In this document: positions 34,134-36,720 of the stretch, piece after piece
How the letters are laid out: each line of letters begins with the position of its first letter
Numbering within the stretch: position 1 is the first letter of the stretch
From: Oceanobacillus sp. CFH 90083
Lineage (GTDB): Bacteria > Bacillota > Bacilli > Bacillales > Amphibacillaceae
Reading direction: 5' to 3'
Assembly (NCBI RefSeq): GCF_009389585.1
Contig: NZ_VIYG01000021.1
Coordinates: forward strand, 1-36,720
Length of the DNA stretch: 36,720 bases
Notes under the pieces: model-generated
Seen by the model: the letters and a program-made list of their open reading frames with translations, nothing else
Databases searched by the model: none
Told to the model about the DNA's origin: nothing
Made by a program: the position numbers and the translations under genes

Positions 34134-34976
34134 ATGTCTAGAAAAAACAAGAGCGTTCTTCAAGTAATAGGAATGTACGCATTTATTGGCGCTATTATTC
34201 TGGCAATCTTATATCCATTACTTTGGACTATTGGATTGTCATTAAATCCAGGCACTAGTTTATATGCATCTTCTATGATACCAGATAACTTTTCATTTGT
34301 TCATTATAAGTGGCTTTTCTTTGATCCAGCCAGTGATTATCTACTATGGTATAAAAATACCTTAATCGTTGCAGTGATTACATCTATCAGTGCGGTAGTT
34401 TTTGTCACTCTTATTGCATATGCTTTTTCTAGGTATCATTTTATAGGCAAGAAGAATGGTCTGTACACTTTTTTGATATTACAGATGTTTCCTGTCTTAA
34501 TGTCGATGGTTGCCTTATACATTCTATTAAATATGGTGGGTTTGCTGGATACATTAACTGGTTTGATTCTCATTTATATTGGAGGGGCAATTCCGATGAA
34601 TGTATTTTTAGTAAAAGGGTATTTCGATACGATTCCTAAAGAATTGGATGAAGCAGCTAAAATGGATGGTGCGGGACACTTTAGAATATTTTTTACAATT
34701 ATGCTGCCTTTAGCAAAACCAATTTTGGCAGTAGTTGCACTATTTAACTTTATGACCCCATTTATGGATTTTATTCTTCCAAGTATTATATTACGAAGTC
34801 CAGAAAAATTCACGTTAGCTTTGGGGCTCTTTAATTTTATTAATGAACAATTTGGTAATAACTTTACTCGTTTTGCGGCTGGAGCAGTACTCATTGCAGT
34901 TCCAATTGCGGCTGTCTTCTTATTCTTACAAAGGTATTTGATCTCAGGGTTGACATCTGGTGCTACAAAAGGGTAG
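34134..34976 (+). CDS. Maltodextrin-type ABC permease, MalG/MdxG class
   Basis: 280 residues, six membrane helices. The EAA loop is D-E-A-A-K-M-D-G-A-G-H-F-R (about 171-183) and the C-terminus is the usual G-L-T-S-G-A-T-K-G. It pairs with the MalF-type protein. The AAGGAGGAAATG ribosome site lies within the end of the preceding gene. A second, orphan C-terminal piece of a similar permease is found about 190 bases downstream. Confidence 0.93.
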   Translation: MSRKNKSVLQVIGMYAFIGAIILAILYPLLWTIGLSLNPGTSLYASSMIPDNFSFVHYKWLFFDPASDYLLWYKNTLIVAVITSISAVVFVTLIAYAFSRYHFIGKKNGLYTFLILQMFPVLMSMVALYILLNMVGLLDTLTGLILIYIGGAIPMNVFLVKGYFDTIPKELDEAAKMDGAGHFRIFFTIMLPLAKPILAVVALFNFMTPFMDFILPSIILRSPEKFTLALGLFNFINEQFGNNFTRFAAGAVLIAVPIAAVFLFLQRYLISGLTSGATKG

Positions 34977-35162
34977 GGCAACTGCTAGGATTGAATTCCG
35001 TGTGGAATTGTCATTATTGCGTACCACTTAAAGGTGCTAAAAAGTCTTTAATAATAAAAGTGAAGCCAATAGTGCCTCTCATTTTTTTCTTTCTTCAAGG
35101 AGTAGGAGTATTAAAAGAGTTCCATAAAGAGCGAGCATGTACCTAATGATTTAAGCTTGATT
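34977..35162. other. Gap after the MalG-type gene
   Basis: No gene. It contains a short AATTCCGTGTGGAATT palindrome (about 34995-35010). The rest is featureless AT-rich sequence leading into a permease remnant. Confidence 0.4.
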
Positions 35163-35297
35163 ATGTTTAAGAAAACATTGATAACAAAAATATCTAAAGC
35201 AGCTAATCTATTAACTGTCTTGCCAGTTGTCGTTTTATTTTTAATTCTACAGAGACAATTTATTAAAGGAATTATGGTAGGTGCAGTAAAGGGATAA
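35163..35297 (+). pseudogene. C-terminal fragment of a second CUT1 permease (MalG/LplC class)
   Basis: A 44-codon frame (ATG at 35163, stop 35295-35297) has a hydrophobic helix (L-L-T-V-L-P-V-V-V-L-F-L-I-L) followed by Q-R-Q-F-I-K-G-I-M-V-G-A-V-K-G. This is the canonical last helix and tail of MalG-type permeases. Everything before that helix is missing. It is not a copy of the intact gene upstream, whose tail is G-L-T-S-G-A-T-K-G, so it derives from another transporter operon that was deleted here. Confidence 0.75.
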
Positions 35298-35311
35298 TAA
35301 TGTAAAGTAGT

Positions 35312-35363
35312 AAAGAAGAGCGTCTTATATGGTCATGAAATGATTAATAAGCAGCTCTTCTTT
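35312..35363 (+). terminator. Terminator hairpin after the permease fragment
   Basis: AAAGAAGAGC (35312-35321) pairs exactly with GCTCTTCTTT (35354-35363), with an extra inner CTTAT/ATAAG pairing and T-rich 3' side. It probably ends the malEFG-type transcript now, although it originally belonged to the lost permease operon. Confidence 0.7.
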
Positions 35364-35401
35364 CACTTGTAAATATTTCATAATTACTTTTTTCTAGTCA
35401 A

Positions 35402-35559
35402 TTACAATTTTATCATAAACCAGTGTTCGGTTAGATTTGCCTTGTTATAAACATGCTCTTCCTGACATTATCCTACAAATGAAAACTTATAAACTAGAAC
35501 TCCTCTATCCTCATAAATACCTATCAAATGGTTATCTGTAACTATTGGAAAATATAAAT
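35402..35559 (-). pseudogene. Unrecognised coding remnant on the minus strand
   Basis: A frame without a start reads about 52 codons with one internal TAA: I-V-T-D-N-H-L-I-G-I-Y-E-D-R-G-V, then V-Y-K-F-S-F-V-G, stop, then C-Q-E-E-H-V-Y-N-K-A-N-L-T-E-H-W, ending at 35402. Both halves look like real protein. It lies downstream of the AraC gene on the same strand, so it may be the end of a lost partner gene. The family is not recognised. Confidence 0.3.
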
Positions 35560-35619
35560 TTTATTTAACTTTGGATTTTTTACTAAAATATTCAACTTAA
35601 TGCCTTGCTCGTTTAACTA

Positions 35620-36393
35620 TTAAGATTCAAACATTTTCTCACGATATTCCCTTGGGGAAACAAGATGAAATTTCTTGAAAACACGATGAAAATACGAATA
35701 AGAACCAAATCCACAGTTTTGAGCAATGTTTTCTAATGTCATCGTTGTGTATTTCATCTGATTGATTGCGGTAGAGATCCGAATCGATTGTGCATATTCA
35801 ATCATTGTTTGCTCAACATACTCTTTAAAAAGGTGAACACACCTTGACACACTGAGATTACAATAATTTGCAATATCTTTTATCATGAAGTCTTGTTTTG
35901 TTGCATTCTCTTCAATATAGCGCATCATCTTAGTAACAATATAGGGTCTATCGATGTCTGTTGTTCTCTTATCAAGTGAGCGCTCAAGGGAAACACAAAG
36001 TGCAATTAGTAGATGGTTGGTTAGTTTACTATTCTTTTCTTTTTCAGGTCTCCTTTCTTCAATAAAAAGAGATTGCCATAAATTTAAGACCGTGTGATCC
36101 ATAGTAATTTTGGAAAGTATAGGCCTGTTTCGAAAAAGTTGATCAACTTCCTCACCTTCACAATATAAACAATAGTCACCACTTTGTTGACCTTCTGCTA
36201 CATGTAGTTCATAAGTTTCTCCGGGTTTGACAATTAATAAATCTCCCTTTTCAATATCATGGGTTTCACTATTTACTTGGATTTTGGCTTTACCTTCTAT
36301 CTGTAATCGAAATAGATAAGAGGCATAACGAGATTTATGCATCGTGTGAAATAATTGGTTATGGTAGGAATAACCGCAAAAGCTGACTCTCAT
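35620..36393 (-). CDS. AraC-family regulator with N-terminal cupin sensor
   Basis: 257 residues. The N-terminal part (about 20-75) is a cupin-like ligand-binding barrel, with I-E-K-G-D-L-L-I-V-K-P-G-E-T-Y as its central strand motif. The C-terminal AraC/XylS domain (about 150-255) has helix-turn-helix one (I-K-D-I-A-N-Y-C-N-L-S-V-S-R) and helix-turn-helix two (L-E-N-I-A-Q-N-C-G-F-G-S-Y-S-Y-F-H-R-V-F), ending S-P-R-E-Y-R-E-K. AAAAGGAGTAAA precedes the ATG. It is transcribed away from the ThuA-type gene at the right edge, which is its likely target. Confidence 0.9.
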   Translation of the reverse strand: MRVSFCGYSYHNQLFHTMHKSRYASYLFRLQIEGKAKIQVNSETHDIEKGDLLIVKPGETYELHVAEGQQSGDYCLYCEGEEVDQLFRNRPILSKITMDHTVLNLWQSLFIEERRPEKEKNSKLTNHLLIALCVSLERSLDKRTTDIDRPYIVTKMMRYIEENATKQDFMIKDIANYCNLSVSRCVHLFKEYVEQTMIEYAQSIRISTAINQMKYTTMTLENIAQNCGFGSYSYFHRVFKKFHLVSPREYREKMFES

Positions 36394-36586
36394 ATTTTAC
36401 TCCTTTTATAATTAAATAGTTCATGTTTTTATTATATCATTTATGTTCAGTTGATTGAATATCCTTTATTATAATAATTAGGTTATTTGTAAGTTAAAGC
36501 GATTATATCTTTATGGTTTGCTTGTTTTTTTGCTATAGGGGTTAATCGTTATTTTACGCAAATAAGACAACTAAGGAGGTATAAGA

Positions 36587-36720
36587 ATGAATATAGTAGT
36601 CTGGAATGAAAACCGTCACGAAAAAACAAATGAAACCGTAGCCTCGATTTATCCGGAGGGAATCCATGGAGCAATCGCCAGCTTTTTATCAGAAGCAGGA
36701 CATGATGTAACCACGGCAAC
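36587..36720 (+). CDS. ThuA-domain protein (start only; continues past the window)
   Basis: Only the first 44 residues are in the window. [13 protein letters not shown] and [11 protein letters not shown] match the N-terminus of ThuA-type (trehalose utilisation, glutamine-amidotransferase-like) proteins. AAGGAGG lies at normal distance before the ATG. Bacterial ThuA-like proteins accompany disaccharide-utilisation genes; the exact reaction is unsettled. It diverges from the AraC gene. Confidence 0.8.
   Translation, partial: MNIVVWNENRHEKTNETVASIYPEGIHGAIASFLSEAGHDVTTA

Noticed and set aside
1..36720. CRISPR arrays, tRNA and rRNA genes, riboswitches
   Set aside because: Looked for regular spaced repeats, cloverleaf arms and conserved riboswitch cores; found none that hold up.

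Overview
The window reads as chromosome of a low-GC, Gram-positive, spore-forming Bacillaceae bacterium (Oceanobacillus/Gracilibacillus/Virgibacillus-like). The grounds are AT-rich codon use, strong AGGAGG-type ribosome binding sites, lipoproteins with LxAC lipoboxes, an intact cwlJ cortex-lytic enzyme, and YesM/YesN, LplABC and MdxEFG type sugar systems. The genus is an inference.

Left part (1-13.8 kb): a bacitracin/lantibiotic-type ABC operon with its own histidine kinase, whose ATPase has lost its N-terminus including Walker A (1-2774). Then come a decayed ABC-2 permease tail, an NAD-dependent epimerase, a DoxX-like membrane protein, an alpha/beta hydrolase, a TetR regulator and a short SDR-type protein. 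A higher-GC DUF899 gene (8653-9486) sits between two near-identical 25-bp direct repeats. Next is a cluster of very small membrane proteins behind a small multidrug export protein (10.06-11.37 kb), ending in a decayed gene. CwlJ and a Bcr/CflA drug exporter follow on the minus strand.

Middle part (13.8-20.0 kb): heavy gene decay. It holds a PD-(D/E)XK (Rpn-like) transposase/nuclease broken by two frameshifts, and a LysR regulator. It also holds a junction where two divergent genes (DUF2255 on minus, maltose O-acetyltransferase on plus) have both lost their 5' ends. A LacI regulator and a phytanoyl-CoA dioxygenase-family gene follow.

Right part (20.4-36.7 kb): two carbohydrate uptake modules. 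The first is a YesN/YesM two-component pair, an LplA-type lipoprotein, two permeases and a YesL (DUF624) protein, closed by a clear terminator and with no glycosidase. The second is a LacI regulator, a GH13 alpha-glucosidase and a MalEFG-type transporter. Three ACCGGT-centred operator palindromes, one before the regulator gene and two before the glucosidase, suggest autoregulation and local control. An AraC regulator diverges from the start of a ThuA-type gene at the right edge. Neither transporter module carries its own ATPase in the window, as expected for CUT1 systems that share an MsmX-type ATPase.

I see no tRNA, rRNA, CRISPR array or intact insertion sequence. No wholly new system can be proven from sequence alone. 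The best candidates for something undescribed are the micro-membrane-protein cluster at 10.06-11.4 kb and the PhyH/YesMN/LplABC/YesL group. Many genes carry clean, recent-looking lesions.
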